Source of the DNA: Zygnema cylindricum | Lineage: Eukaryota; Streptophyta; Zygnematophyceae; Zygnematales; Zygnemataceae | Direction of reading: 5' to 3' | DNA length: 45,406 nt | NCBI GenBank assembly: GCA_037447655.1 | Contig: JBBHKE010001018.1 | Span: 1 to 45,406, forward strand | Shown: one piece after another, positions 1-9,015 of the stretch | Layout: every line of letters begins with the position of its first letter | Position numbering within the stretch: position 1 is the stretch's first letter | Notes under the pieces: model-generated | Seen by the model: only the letters and a program-made list of their open reading frames with translations | Told to the model about the DNA's origin: nothing | Database searches by the model: none | Translations under genes and position numbers: made by a program

Positions 1-370
1 AAGATGGCGGAGGATGAAGTGCTTTGCCGCCATATTGTTGAAGTCCTAGGTATCAGTATCATTCTCCTCGTTCCTCGGAATAGGTGACATGAATGCTGAA
101 CCAGTTGTTATTGGTGAGGTCGTCTCCTTCTCCGTTTCTTTGTCTACCACCTCTCTTTCCTTTGTCTCCTCTGTTGAAGATGGATCTGCTTTCCTTGTGA
201 GTCTGCTTCCTCCAAACCCTCGAGGGACTCCCAGACTTGATAGACGCCCCACTCGTCCACTCACTATCCCCCAAAACCTTTTTTGGCATAGAGCTGCTAT
301 CATCATACTTTCCCATTATATGAAGCTAGTTCCATTAAAGATGGGTACTCTAGAGGGTGGTCCTATAACC
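1..370 (-). pseudogene. Copia Gag N-terminal fragment (element A)
   Basis: This is the 5' end of a minus-strand copia gag running off the left edge of the window. Its translation contains ALCQKRFWGIVSGRVGRL and FMSPIPRNEENDT, which match the Gag N-termini of elements C and D here; in plants this region belongs to the UBN2/DUF4219-type copia Gag family. Both start codons that are conserved in the other copies (the MEVS and MGPP positions) read ATA instead of ATG, so this copy probably cannot start translation normally. The primer site next to the LTR is also mutated at this spot. No zinc knuckle is reached before the window ends. Confidence 0.85.
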
Positions 371-1432
371 TGAAACTCTGAGACCTCTATAAGTCCTCAG
401 AGTGGACAGTTTCCAAGAAGCCTCTAGAATAATCGTGACCCCTTTGTGTTTCAGCAAGAATAACTGCCACTCCGGCAAACAAAAACTCTGACCACCTTCA
501 CCCTTGTGAAGGAAAGACTCCCTTGAGTCGATAACAAAAAGAATATCTGAATTTGCTCCCTTTAATAGTAAGTTTTGGAGGATCAATGTTGACATTTTGT
601 ACACAAGCTATCTGAGAGAGGGGGTCCTATCTACCAATTTTTTCTAAGTCCTATCTCTCTCACAATCTCTATCTACTGATGTACAGACCAATCATATTAC
701 TCTTCCGTACACAAAAGTACAGCTGCCGGTGTACTTTGTGTACGAATAGTGTACGACATGGCCTAAATGTGGACACGTGGTATATCCGGATTCCCTCCCT
801 TAATCCCCAGAGATGTTGCCATCCAATGTCTTTCTGCCACGTGTCATCTAATGTGGCGATGACCACAAACCACCAAAATCCTCTTCCGCGATCTTGCCAT
901 TCATTCCGGCCGTCCGATTAAATGCATATTTAATCCTAGCCGTAATAAATACCTGCGCGGTATTTGTTTCCCTATCGAAACAAATGTGCGGTATTGTTCC
1001 TTGTCCGTACCTTAACCCGTAGTTTTACATAACTAGATCTATGTATCCCATAAGCAGTTGCAGTTAAATGAATTATCCTACGTAATTATATTTAAATAAT
1101 AATCAAATCCGATACTATGTATCATTAGTCTTAGACTTAACTGTTAGGACTATCGACTATCGGCTATCTATTATTCCGTAAGTACCAGGATCAAATCCTG
1201 GTTCTGACATCTATTCTTTTAGTAAATAAACTTATCGGTAAATAAAGTAATTTATTTCCCGTAAATCTCTGGATAGCCTAGGCATCCATGGCTCTAGCTT
1301 CCACTCCAACTTCCTAGTGATTGCGTCAAGAGGGGAGTTGGAGAGAGAAAATAGAGATAGACTGCCTTGGCATCTTTATGTTTTTTAATTTAGACCTAGA
1401 AAGTATTTAAAAAGGAACCATCAATTTCTACA
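371..1432 (-). repeat. Complete copia LTR (5' LTR of element A)
   Basis: The sequence is bounded by TG..CA on the element strand, about 1,062 bp. It is identified as the 5' LTR because the primer site and gag lie immediately downstream on the minus strand. It shares with all other LTRs here the inner GCGGTATTTGTTTC/GAAACAAAT dyad (about 954-993), the run of GTAC motifs (about 680-760) and a tRNA-like stem-loop on the plus strand (about 1,140-1,211). The TATA box is poor compared with elements B and D. The left target duplication is outside the window. Confidence 0.85.
1140..1211 (+). other. tRNA-like fold antisense within the LTR
   Basis: A T-arm-like hairpin has stem CCAGG (1185-1189), a 7-nt loop ATCAAAT and stem CCTGG (1197-1201). 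The loop region GGATCAAATCC fits a Pol III B box (consensus GGTTCGANTCC), and an acceptor-like TTCTGAC follows. It lies on the strand opposite to the retrotransposon. Equivalent hairpins occur at the same LTR position in A2, E, B, C and D. The 5' half (acceptor and D arm) is degenerate, so a working tRNA is unlikely. Confidence 0.5.
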
Positions 1433-1981
1433 ACGTAGAGATGAGGTTTTTGTTTATCTCCGAAATAAACAATACATCGAAGAATGTAACTATGGAGGTC
1501 TTTCCTTCTACTAACGCATTTAGATCTACCGATCCTACAAGAGTAGTAGTGACTATCTTCCCATCCCTGTTCTCTATCTCTACAGTGGGAATCTTTCTCA
1601 TCTTAGTGAACAGGTGTTTTTCTTTACACATGTGCATGGATGCACCTGAGTTTACAATCCAACTTGCTTCACCTTTCAATCCAGCGAAAGCACATTTCTG
1701 ATTTCGTGGAATTTTGACCTCGTTTTTCGCTTCCAACTCCTTATCCAATATGAATTCATCGTCCTTGTCCTTGGATTCCGCCTCATGTACCTATGTCAAA
1801 AGGGCCTTTTTCTTTCCTCTTGGGGGTCCACCGAGTTATCCCGAGACTTGATAGATGCCTCACCCGTCCACTCACTATTCCCCAAAACCGTTTCTCACAT
1901 AGAGCTCCTGTCATCATACTTTCCTAGTATATGAAGCTAGCTCCATTGAATATGGGCACCCTAGATGGTGGGCCAATAACG
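1433..1981 (-). pseudogene. Copia gag-protease remnant with internal deletion (element A2)
   Basis: The right part encodes a protease segment (SWIVNSGASMHMCKEKHLF, then TVEIENRDGKIVTTTLVGSVDL) matching elements C and D. The catalytic DSG motif reads NSG here, so the active Asp is lost. Around 1,825-1,845 the sequence jumps from the protease-proximal region to the Gag N-terminus, meaning roughly 800 bp of gag has been deleted compared with element C. A mutated primer site follows (1,966-1,980) and then the LTR. Element A appears to have inserted at the left edge (1,433), because the sequence there continues smoothly relative to element C near 15,673. Confidence 0.8.
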
Positions 1982-2328
1982 TGCTATTGTGAGACCTCCA
2001 TAGGTCCTTAGAGTAGGTAGCTCACACGAAGCCTCTAGGAAAACCCTGACCACTTTGTGTCTTGGCAAGAATAACTGCCACCCTGGTAGACAAAAACTCT
2101 GACCGCCTTCACCCTTGTGAAGGCTAGACTCCCATGAGTCGATAACAAGAAGAATCTCTGAATTTTCTCCCTTGAGCAGTAAGTTATGGAGGGTTAAAGT
2201 TGACCTTTTGTACAGAAGCACTCTGGGAGAGAGGGTCCTATCTACCGATTTTTCTAAGTCTTGTCTCTCTCTAAAACTCTATCTACTGATGTACAGCACC
2301 AATCATATTACACTGCCCTACACAAAAT
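1982..2328 (-). repeat. Copia LTR of element A2, first part
   Basis: This is the R/U5 end of the A2 LTR next to its primer site. It stops abruptly at CACAAAAT, where a complete second LTR begins, and resumes at 3,377. The two parts together are about 1,050 bp, the normal LTR length in this family. Confidence 0.8.
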
Positions 2329-3376
2329 TGAAACTCTGAGACCTCCATAAGTCCTCAGAGTGGACAGCTTCCAAGAAGCCTCTAGGATAATCCTGACCCC
2401 TTTGTGTTTAAGCAAAATAACTGCCACCCTGGCAGACAAAAACTCTGACCAACTTCACCCCTGTGAAGACAAGACTCCCCTGAGTCGATAGCAAAAAGAA
2501 TCTCTGAATTTGCTCCCCTGAGCAGTAAGTTATGGAGGGTCAAAGTTGACCTTTTGTACAGAAGCTCTCTGGGAGAGAGGGTCCTATCTTCTAATTTTTC
2601 TAAGTCCTATCTCTCTCACAGACTCTATCTACTGATGTACGGAACCAATCAGAATTGAGTTCCGTACGCAAAAGTACAGCTGCCGGTGTACTTTATGTAC
2701 GGATATTGTACGACATGGCCAAAATGTTGACACATGTCAAATCCGGATTCGGTGTCATAATCTCCGGAGTTTCCACAATCCAACGGAATTTTGCCACGCG
2801 TCATCCGATGTGGCGATGGCCACAAACCGCCGAAATCTTCCTCCGCGATCTCGGCGCTAATCCCGGCCGTCCGATTAAATTCGGCTTTAATCGTAGCCGT
2901 AATAAATACATGCGCGGTATTTGTTTCATTTACGAAACAAATGCGCGGTACTGATTTATGTCCGTACCGTAAGTCGTACATTACATATTATTGGATCTAT
3001 GTATCCCGTAATTAATTCTAGTTAAATGGTTTATCGCTTGTATACATATATAAATAATTATCAAACTATATGCTAGGTAACACTATCGCTAGACGAAACG
3101 GCTAAGGCTACCGGCTACATTGTGTCTGCCGGCCGGCAGGTACAAGGATCAAATCCTGCCGCCGGCACATACATTTTAATTAAATATATAAACCCTAATA
3201 TAAAATTCCCGTAAACCTCAGGATAGCCAAGGTAGCCATGGCTCTAGCTTCCTCTCCACTTTCTCAGTGACTGCGACAAGTTTGAGAGTTGGAGAGAGAA
3301 GTTAGAGATAGACTGCCTCGACTTCTATATTTCTTTTCAGACCTAGAAAATACTAATAAAACCATTAGTTTCTACA
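2329..3376 (-). repeat. Solo copia LTR nested inside the A2 LTR
   Basis: This is a complete LTR of 1,048 bp with both ends typical of the family (the left end equals the LTR 3' terminus TTTCA in reverse; the right end equals TGTAGAAAC in reverse). No internal region is attached, so it is a solo LTR left by LTR-LTR recombination. The flanks (AAAAT on the left, GTATA on the right) do not form a 5-bp target duplication. Confidence 0.8.
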
Positions 3377-4081
3377 GTATACCTGTCGGTGTACTTTCTG
3401 TACGAATATTGTACGACATGGCCTAAATGTCGACACATGTCATATCCGGATTTGGGAGATGCCGTGATCCAATCTAGTTATGCCACGTATCATCCGATGT
3501 GGCGATAAACACAAACCATCGAGATTCACTTCCACGATCTCGACATTCTTCTTGGCCGTCCGATTGAATGCAAATTTCAATCGTAGCCTCCATAAATACT
3601 TGCGCGGTATTTGTTTTGTTTAAAGAAACAAATGCGCGGTACTCGTTCTTTATCTAAACCGTAATCGGTACTTTTACGTAACTAACCCTATGTATCCCGT
3701 AAACAGTTGTCGTTAAATGAATTATCCTACGTGGCACCATTTAAATAACTAACAAACCTATAGCATATAATTATAGTCCTAGACTTAATGGATAAGTCTA
3801 CCGGCTACCGGCCGCTTTATCGAACGTCGGGTACCAAGATCAAATCTTGGATGTGACATCTTCCCTTTTAGTGAATAAACTGCCAATCTGTAAATCAACT
3901 AATCTATTTCCCGTAAACCTCGGGATAGCTAGGTAGCCATGGCTCTAGCTTCCTCTACATCTTTTAGTGACTGCAACAAGTGTGGGAGTTGAAGAGAGGA
4001 GTTAGAGGCATATTGCCACGGCTTCTTTTCTACATTATATTTTAGACCTAGAAAATACTAAAAGAACCATCAATTTCTACA
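3377..4081 (-). repeat. Copia LTR of element A2, second part
   Basis: This continues the U3 half of the A2 LTR, resuming at the GTAC-rich CTGTCGGTGTAC region and ending with the typical terminus at 4,081. Its tRNA-like stem is CCAAG (3834-3838), loop ATCAAAT, CTTGG (3846-3850). That is a compensated pair change relative to CCAGG/CCTGG in element A. The right edge abuts the methyltransferase-bearing element. Confidence 0.8.
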
Positions 4082-4661
4082 AAGACCAACTCATGTGACT
4101 AGGTTCCAAAAAATCATAATACTTAGCGGGGACAAGAAAAAAAGCGCGCTGAAAAGTTGTACCCCGAAGAGAAGGTGAGGATTTGGAAGTTTTGTGTTTA
4201 AATGGTGTATGCCCCCCCCAAGGTGATTGAGACGGGTGGTTTTGTGCGTATCAACTGGCTGCGAACGCCATGCCCAAGACAAATGACAGTGATTGTGGAT
4301 CCAAGACACGACCAAGTAAGGTGCAGCGTTGCCTCTCGATGAGTCCCCGAGCAGCAGTGGTGCCTGAGATGAAATGTAAAAGATGTTCTCGTTATGCAAC
4401 CATAGGTTCTTCTAAGCTGCATGTATGAGTATTTTGAAGCATGGCCAATCCGTTATGTGAATATGCGTGTGAGTGTGGATATGCGACTAGTGTAGGAAGT
4501 GCACGTAGTGGCTGACTAGGGATGTTAAGACCAAATGTAGGAGGATAGTTTGTCTGTATACATGTGTGGACCTTATGAAATGGAAAAAGTGCATCCTGAA
4601 TGGAAAGTTTAGGTGGCCGAACAGCGAGGTTAGCCTCTCAGAGCCGACCCATGTCCACCAG
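4082..4661 (-). pseudogene. DNMT3-like cytosine methyltransferase, C-terminal part (retroelement-borne, broken)
   Basis: In frame with 9,011-9,592 once element B and one copy of its target duplication are removed, this block supplies the rest of the C5-methyltransferase fold. A proline-rich stretch (about 4,430-4,600) lies where the target-recognition region would be. A motif X-like segment (about 4,256-4,340) has RQRCTLLGR followed by SLSFVLGMAFAA, resembling the R-LLG-S-VPV-HL-APL pattern at the end of DNMT3 proteins. In-frame stops occur near 4,622, 4,399 and 4,250; the last may be close to the true end. Sequence beyond motif X (4,082-4,250) is unrecognised. The family assignment rests on motif order and spacing, not on a search. 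Confidence 0.65.
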
Positions 4662-4666
4662 GTTAG

Positions 4667-5849
4667 TGTTGATATTTGTGTATTTTCTAGGTCTGTAATA
4701 GGATAGAAAAAGGGCAGAGGCAGTCTGCCTCTAACTCCCCTCTCCAAGCCCCCACACTTGTTGTAGTCACTGAAGGCTGGATAGGGAGCTAGAGCCATGG
4801 CTGCATAAGCTCTCTAGAGAAGACAGGGGGTAAATTAGTAATACTTACCAAAAGGTATTTGACGGACCCAGGAATTGATCCTGGTACCTTCCGTTCGTCA
4901 ATTCAACATTAACCGATAACTTTATCCATTTAGACTAGAGCTGGTATTACGACGTATGGGGTTTGATAATTATTTAGATAGTTACACGTAGACTAGTTCA
5001 TTTAACTGGAAATATATACGTATTGCATAGATACAGTTATGTATAATACGGAGTACATATTTATTAATTGAAACGGATACCGCGCATTTGGTTCAACCGC
5101 GAAACAAATACCGCGCGTCTATTTTCAACGACTAGCAATATAGCCGGATTTAATCGGACGGCCACGATAGGCGTCGCGATCGCGGGATATGTACTTTTGG
5201 CGGTTTGCGGTCATCGCCACATAGGATGACACATGGCACGTCAACATTGGATTGCGGCGACACCGGAGATTACGGGAACAAATAGATATATGACATGTGT
5301 TGACGTTTCAGCCATATCGTACGATTGTCGTACAGAAAGTACACCGGCACCTGCACTTATCTGTACGGTACACTGATGTGATTGGTGCAGTACGTCAGTA
5401 GATAGGGTCTTAGAGTGAGAATAGGACTTAGAATTTTTTGAGTAGCTAGTCGCCTCTCCCAGAGAGCACCCTGTATAAATAGCAAACTTTGGGCAGCCAT
5501 AACAATCAATTTACTTGACCATTTACAGTGATTCTTTTTGCTGCGGACTCAGGGGAGTCCAGGCTACACATCGGTGTAGTCGGTCAGAGTTTTTGTCTGC
5601 CAAGGTGGCTGTATTTCTAAGGGAAAGTCAAATTGGGTGAATGTGTCCAAATCTCATATTCTAACTTTGCATTCTGTGGTGGAACTGAGCACACAGAAAG
5701 TGTTATTTCACAGGGGTGAATCTATATTGGGGTTTTGACTGTTAAGGGGTCAGTCATTTGGGTTTATATCAACTTGGAGTTGGCACTATCTAGATTAGCT
5801 TCTTTTGGATCTGCATACTCTGAGGGCCAATAGAGGTCTTAGAGTTTCA
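4667..5849 (+). repeat. 5' LTR of element B
   Basis: The LTR begins TGTTGATATTTG and ends GTTTCA. The TATA box is TATAAAT at 5,474-5,480, so transcription should start near 5,505 and leave an R/U5 leader of about 345 nt. U3 holds the tRNA-like stem CCAGG-7 nt-CCTGG (4,868-4,884, antisense), direct repeats TACCGCGC (5,078 and 5,109) bracketing the inverted ATTTGGTTC/GAAACAAAT, and a dense GTAC cluster (about 5,315-5,395). An ATG upstream of the PBS, present in the 3' LTR, is ATA here (5,829-5,831). Confidence 0.92.
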
Positions 5850-5865
5850 GGTTATGGGCCCACCA
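5850..5865 (+). other. Primer-binding site matching initiator tRNA-Met anticodon arm
   Basis: The 16 bases GGTTATGGGCCCACCA directly follow the LTR. They are complementary to the anticodon stem-loop of plant initiator tRNA-Met (as I recall it, UGGUGGGCCCAUAACC), not to its 3' CCA end. This is the half-tRNA priming arrangement known from Drosophila copia and yeast Ty5. The gag ATG (5,854-5,856) lies inside this site, opposite the CAU anticodon. Confidence 0.85.
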
Positions 5866-7509
5866 TCTAGGGTGCCTATGTTTGATGGAACAGGCTTCAC
5901 GTATTGGGCGTTTACAATGGAGGGATTGCTTTTCGAGAAGCACTTATGGGGAATTGTTGCAGGACAAGTGAGATGTCCGCCACCTATCTTTGGAGGAGCT
6001 AACTACGGAGAATTATCTGAAACTGCCCAGAATATCATCCGGAGTTCAGATGCAACGGAAGGTGAAGGGAAAAACCTCTCCGTGGATGGGGAAATAGGGG
6101 AGAAGGAAAAATGGACACCTATGGTGAGGGGAGCTATGCTCTCAGCTATGGTACCACATGTAGGGATTAAAACTGAAGAAAATGACACAAAAATATGGGA
6201 ATACAAAAACACTATAGCAAAACATCTTATACTTAGATATGTGTCTAAGTCGATAGCTATCACTCTTTTAAGTCTAACCAAGTCTTCAGAGATATGGGAA
6301 GCACTAACTTAGATTTATAAGAGTGAGACTATTCAGAGGCAGCAATTAGTAAAACAGGAAATAGATGCCTACGTTTATAAAGGCGGTAGCATGATAGAGT
6401 TTTGCAATGATATTGCTGCGTTATATGTTGAGCTTACTAGTGCGGGATATGTAGAATATGAGGAGAGTAAGATTAATACACTAATTATGAAACTCCCAGA
6501 TGAGTACGAAAACATAATTTGTCGTATGCAGGCAATGGATGGCTCCTCATGGACTTGGAGCTTTACCATGGGGATAATTCTTGTGAGGGAAAGCACTTTG
6601 GAGCTTCGTAGGGGAAAGGACAGGGTCAATGCATTTTCAGCTGGTGGTGATTGGCGGAAGCGTGATGAGAGGAACGGCGGTGACGAGCGGAAGCGTGATG
6701 AGAAGAACGGTGGTGACGAGCGGAAGCGTGATGAGAGAAACAAAGACAAAGGTAAACCTTATCGGAACTTTGGTGGAAAGAGAGGGAGAGGAAAAGGCAC
6801 GGGAGCTTTGAAAAAAGGGGTTTGCTTCTTTTGTAGGGAACCGGGTCATTATATGGAGGAATGCCCTTGTTTGGAAAAACTTAGAAGTTGGAATGTGGAT
6901 GAGGAGGAAGAAGGGGAAGAGGAGAAAGAGGATGAAGATATTTTAGACCTTCTCCGGATTAGTAGTATGGGGAAGAAAGAAAAGCACACAGTAATTGCAC
7001 GAAGGCAACAGTGTGCTTTTGGAGGTATAAGGGAAGTAATGAGAGAGGAGGTACTTGAGGATGTCGAGGAGTGTAGAGTGTATGACTTAGAAATGAGAAA
7101 GTCAGTTCTAGGATCCATAAGTGAAAACGGGAAAGATAAAATTAATCAGGATAATTTTATAGATAATAGGGAACCAGAAAACTGGTCGGAAAGGGAGACT
7201 TTAATGGATTCCGAGGAAAGGGGAGAAGTGAAACTCGAAGAGGTTTCAAAGGATATGGGAGAAGAGAAATATTTGATTAAAGGTTTAGGGGAGAAGAAAT
7301 ATTTATTGGGAATTAAATTAGAAAGTAATAGTGGAAAGAATTCCATGGGAGAGAGTGAGGGAAGTTCAGAAAATGGGGTAATTATCATGGATAAAAATAT
7401 GAGTATGAAAGATGTAGATCTTATGAGGAACTTAGTGGGGACTAGTGTTTTTTGGGAATATTTGGGGGTGGATGGATTTGACATCACTACTTGGTGTGAC
7501 GTCACTTGA
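5854..7509 (+). pseudogene. Gag of element B with one amber stop and pol scraps at the C-terminus
   Basis: The frame runs about 551 codons with a single in-frame TAG at 6,310-6,312. The N-terminus MGPPSRVPMFDGTGFTYW is the conserved copia Gag start. The central part (6,391-6,600) contains YVYKGGSMIEFCNDIAALY and LIMKLPDEYENI, typical of UBN2-type Gag. A basic region with three copies of a GGDERKRDE-like repeat precedes one zinc knuckle, CFFCREPGHYMEEC. An acidic stretch follows, then recognisable fragments of pol (see 7,000-7,820). The protein would form the particle shell and bind RNA. The stop replaces what is Glu in element D, so B's Gag is now probably truncated unless the stop is read through. 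Confidence 0.8.
6647..6742 (+). repeat. 33-bp tandem repeat in gag
   Basis: A unit encoding roughly KRDERNGGDER is repeated nearly three times (GGDWRKRDERN, GGDERKRDEKN, GGDERKRDERN). It produces a highly charged linker just before the zinc knuckle. Elements C and D lack this expansion. Confidence 0.8.
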
Positions 7510-7820
7510 GAAGATGTGCCTGTAAAAGGGTTAGCATCTGGGTGTATGTTGCAGATTGGAGATGGGGCTGGCTGTTTGGATCGCAAGAGAGAAATCGGTT
7601 TGTGTGTGATGAGGTGGATAACATCTTTGCTCGGATTTATGAAAAGTGGGATGTTAAATAAAATGTGTGATGCAATTATTATTTCAGATCATTTAATGCA
7701 CTGTGTTAAATACTTAAGTTTTATGAAAAGAAAAGGAAAAAGGAAAAAGAAAAAGAAAAAGAGGAGGGGGTGTTTGTCTACTTTTTTGTGGAAGTTGAAA
7801 GGGAAAAAGACTAGAAAATA
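7000..7820 (+). pseudogene. Collapsed pol remnants of element B
   Basis: Short islands match element D's polyprotein in order: RRQQCAFGGIRE (protease upstream region), CRVYDLEMRKSVL (end of integrase), TLMDSEE, GEKKYLLGIKLE (end of RT), GVIIMDKNMSM, then DITTWCDVT and GCMLQIGDGAGC (RNase H). Everything between them is missing, including the integrase core and the YVDD loop of RT. A lysine-rich tail (about 7,724-7,820) precedes the purine tract. The ordered islands show a series of internal deletions rather than one event. Confidence 0.75.
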
Positions 7821-7827
7821 AGGGGAG
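7811..7827 (+). other. Polypurine tract of element B
   Basis: CTAGAAAATAAGGGGAG sits immediately before the 3' LTR, and the same AGGGGAG core precedes the 3' LTRs of C and D. It is the expected primer for plus-strand DNA synthesis. Confidence 0.85.
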
Positions 7828-9010
7828 TGTTGATATTTGTGTATTTTCTAGGTCTGTAATAGGATAGAAAAAGGGTAGAGGCAGTCTGCCTCTAACTCCC
7901 CTCTCCAAGCCCCCACACTTGTTGTAGTCACTAAAGGCTGGATAGGGAGCTAGAGCCATGGCTGCCTAAGCTCTCTAGAGAAGACAGGGGGTAAATTAGT
8001 AATACTTACCAAAAGGTATTTGACGGACCCAGGAATTGATCCTGGTACCTTCCGTTCGTCAATTCAACATTAACCGATAACTTTATCCATTTAGACTAGA
8101 ACTGGTATTACGACGTATGGGGTTTGATAATTATTTAGATAGTTACACGTAGACTAGTTCATTTAACTGGAAATATATACGTATTGCATAGATACAGTTA
8201 TGTATAGTACGGAGTACATATTTATTAATTGAAACGGATACCGCGCATTTGGTTCAACCGCGAAACAAATACCGCGCGTCTATTTTCAACGACTAGCAAT
8301 ATAGCCGGATTTAATCGGACGGCCACGATAGGCGTCGCGATCGCGGGATATGTACTTTTGGCGGTTTGCGGTCATCGCCACATAGGATGACACATGGCAC
8401 GTCAACATTGGATTGCGGCGACACCGGAGATTACGGGAACAAATAGATATATGACATGTGTTGACATTTCAGCCATATCGTACGATTGTCGTACAAAAAG
8501 TACACCGGCACCTGCACTTATCTGTACGGTACACTGATGTGATTGGTGCAGTACGTCAGTAGATAGGGTCTTAGAGTGAGAATAGGACTTAGAATTTTTT
8601 GAGTAGCTAGTCGCCTCTCCCAGAGAGCACCCTATATAAATAGCAAACTTTGGGCAGCCATAACAATCAATTTACTTGACCATTTACAGTGATTCTTTTT
8701 GCTGCGGACTCAGGGGAGTCCAGGCTACACAGGGGTGTAGTCGGTCAGAGTTTTTGTCTGCCAGGGTGGCTGTATTTCTAAGGGAAAGTCAAAGTGGGTG
8801 AATGTGTCCAAATCTCATATTCTAACTTTGCATTCTGTGGTGGAACTGAGCACACAGAAAGTGTTATTTCACAGGGGTGAATCTATATTGGGGTTTTGAC
8901 TGTCAAGGGGTCAGTCAAATGGGTTTATATCAACTTGGAGTCGGCACTATCTAGATTAGCTTCTTTTGGATCTGCATACTCTGAGGGCCAATGGAGGTCT
9001 CAGAGTTTCA
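7828..9010 (+). repeat. 3' LTR of element B
   Basis: This is the same length as the 5' LTR (1,183 bp). It keeps the ATGGAGGTCTCAGAG start codon just upstream of the LTR end, which is mutated to ATA in the 5' copy. TATA box at 8,633-8,640. Confidence 0.92.
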
Positions 9011-9015
9011 GTTAG
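9011..9015. repeat. Target-site duplication of element B
   Basis: GTTAG here is identical to 4,662-4,666. Removing B and one copy restores continuity of the methyltransferase reading frame across the site. Confidence 0.9.

Larger units (their letters stand above)
4667..9010 (+). mobile_element. Non-autonomous copia retrotransposon B
   Basis: A complete element has two 1,183-bp LTRs that differ at roughly 20 positions by eye (about 98% identical), a primer site, a purine tract and perfect 5-bp target duplications GTTAG (4,662-4,666 and 9,011-9,015). The internal part is only 1,978 bp: a nearly complete gag followed by collapsed scraps of protease, integrase, RT and RNase H. It inserted into the methyltransferase of an older minus-strand element. 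It must have relied on enzymes from another copy for its last transposition, unless pol was lost afterwards. Confidence 0.92.

Noticed and set aside
4487-4798. Frame MALAPYPAFSDYNK.. on the minus strand (also 7,714-7,959)
   Set aside because: It lies antisense within the copia LTR start and appears wherever this LTR occurs. It runs from LTR into unrelated sequence at both ends.
6375-6749. Minus-strand frames opposite gag of element B
   Set aside because: They are shadows of the gag frame; the repeated SRFRSSPP pattern is the antisense of the gag tandem repeat.
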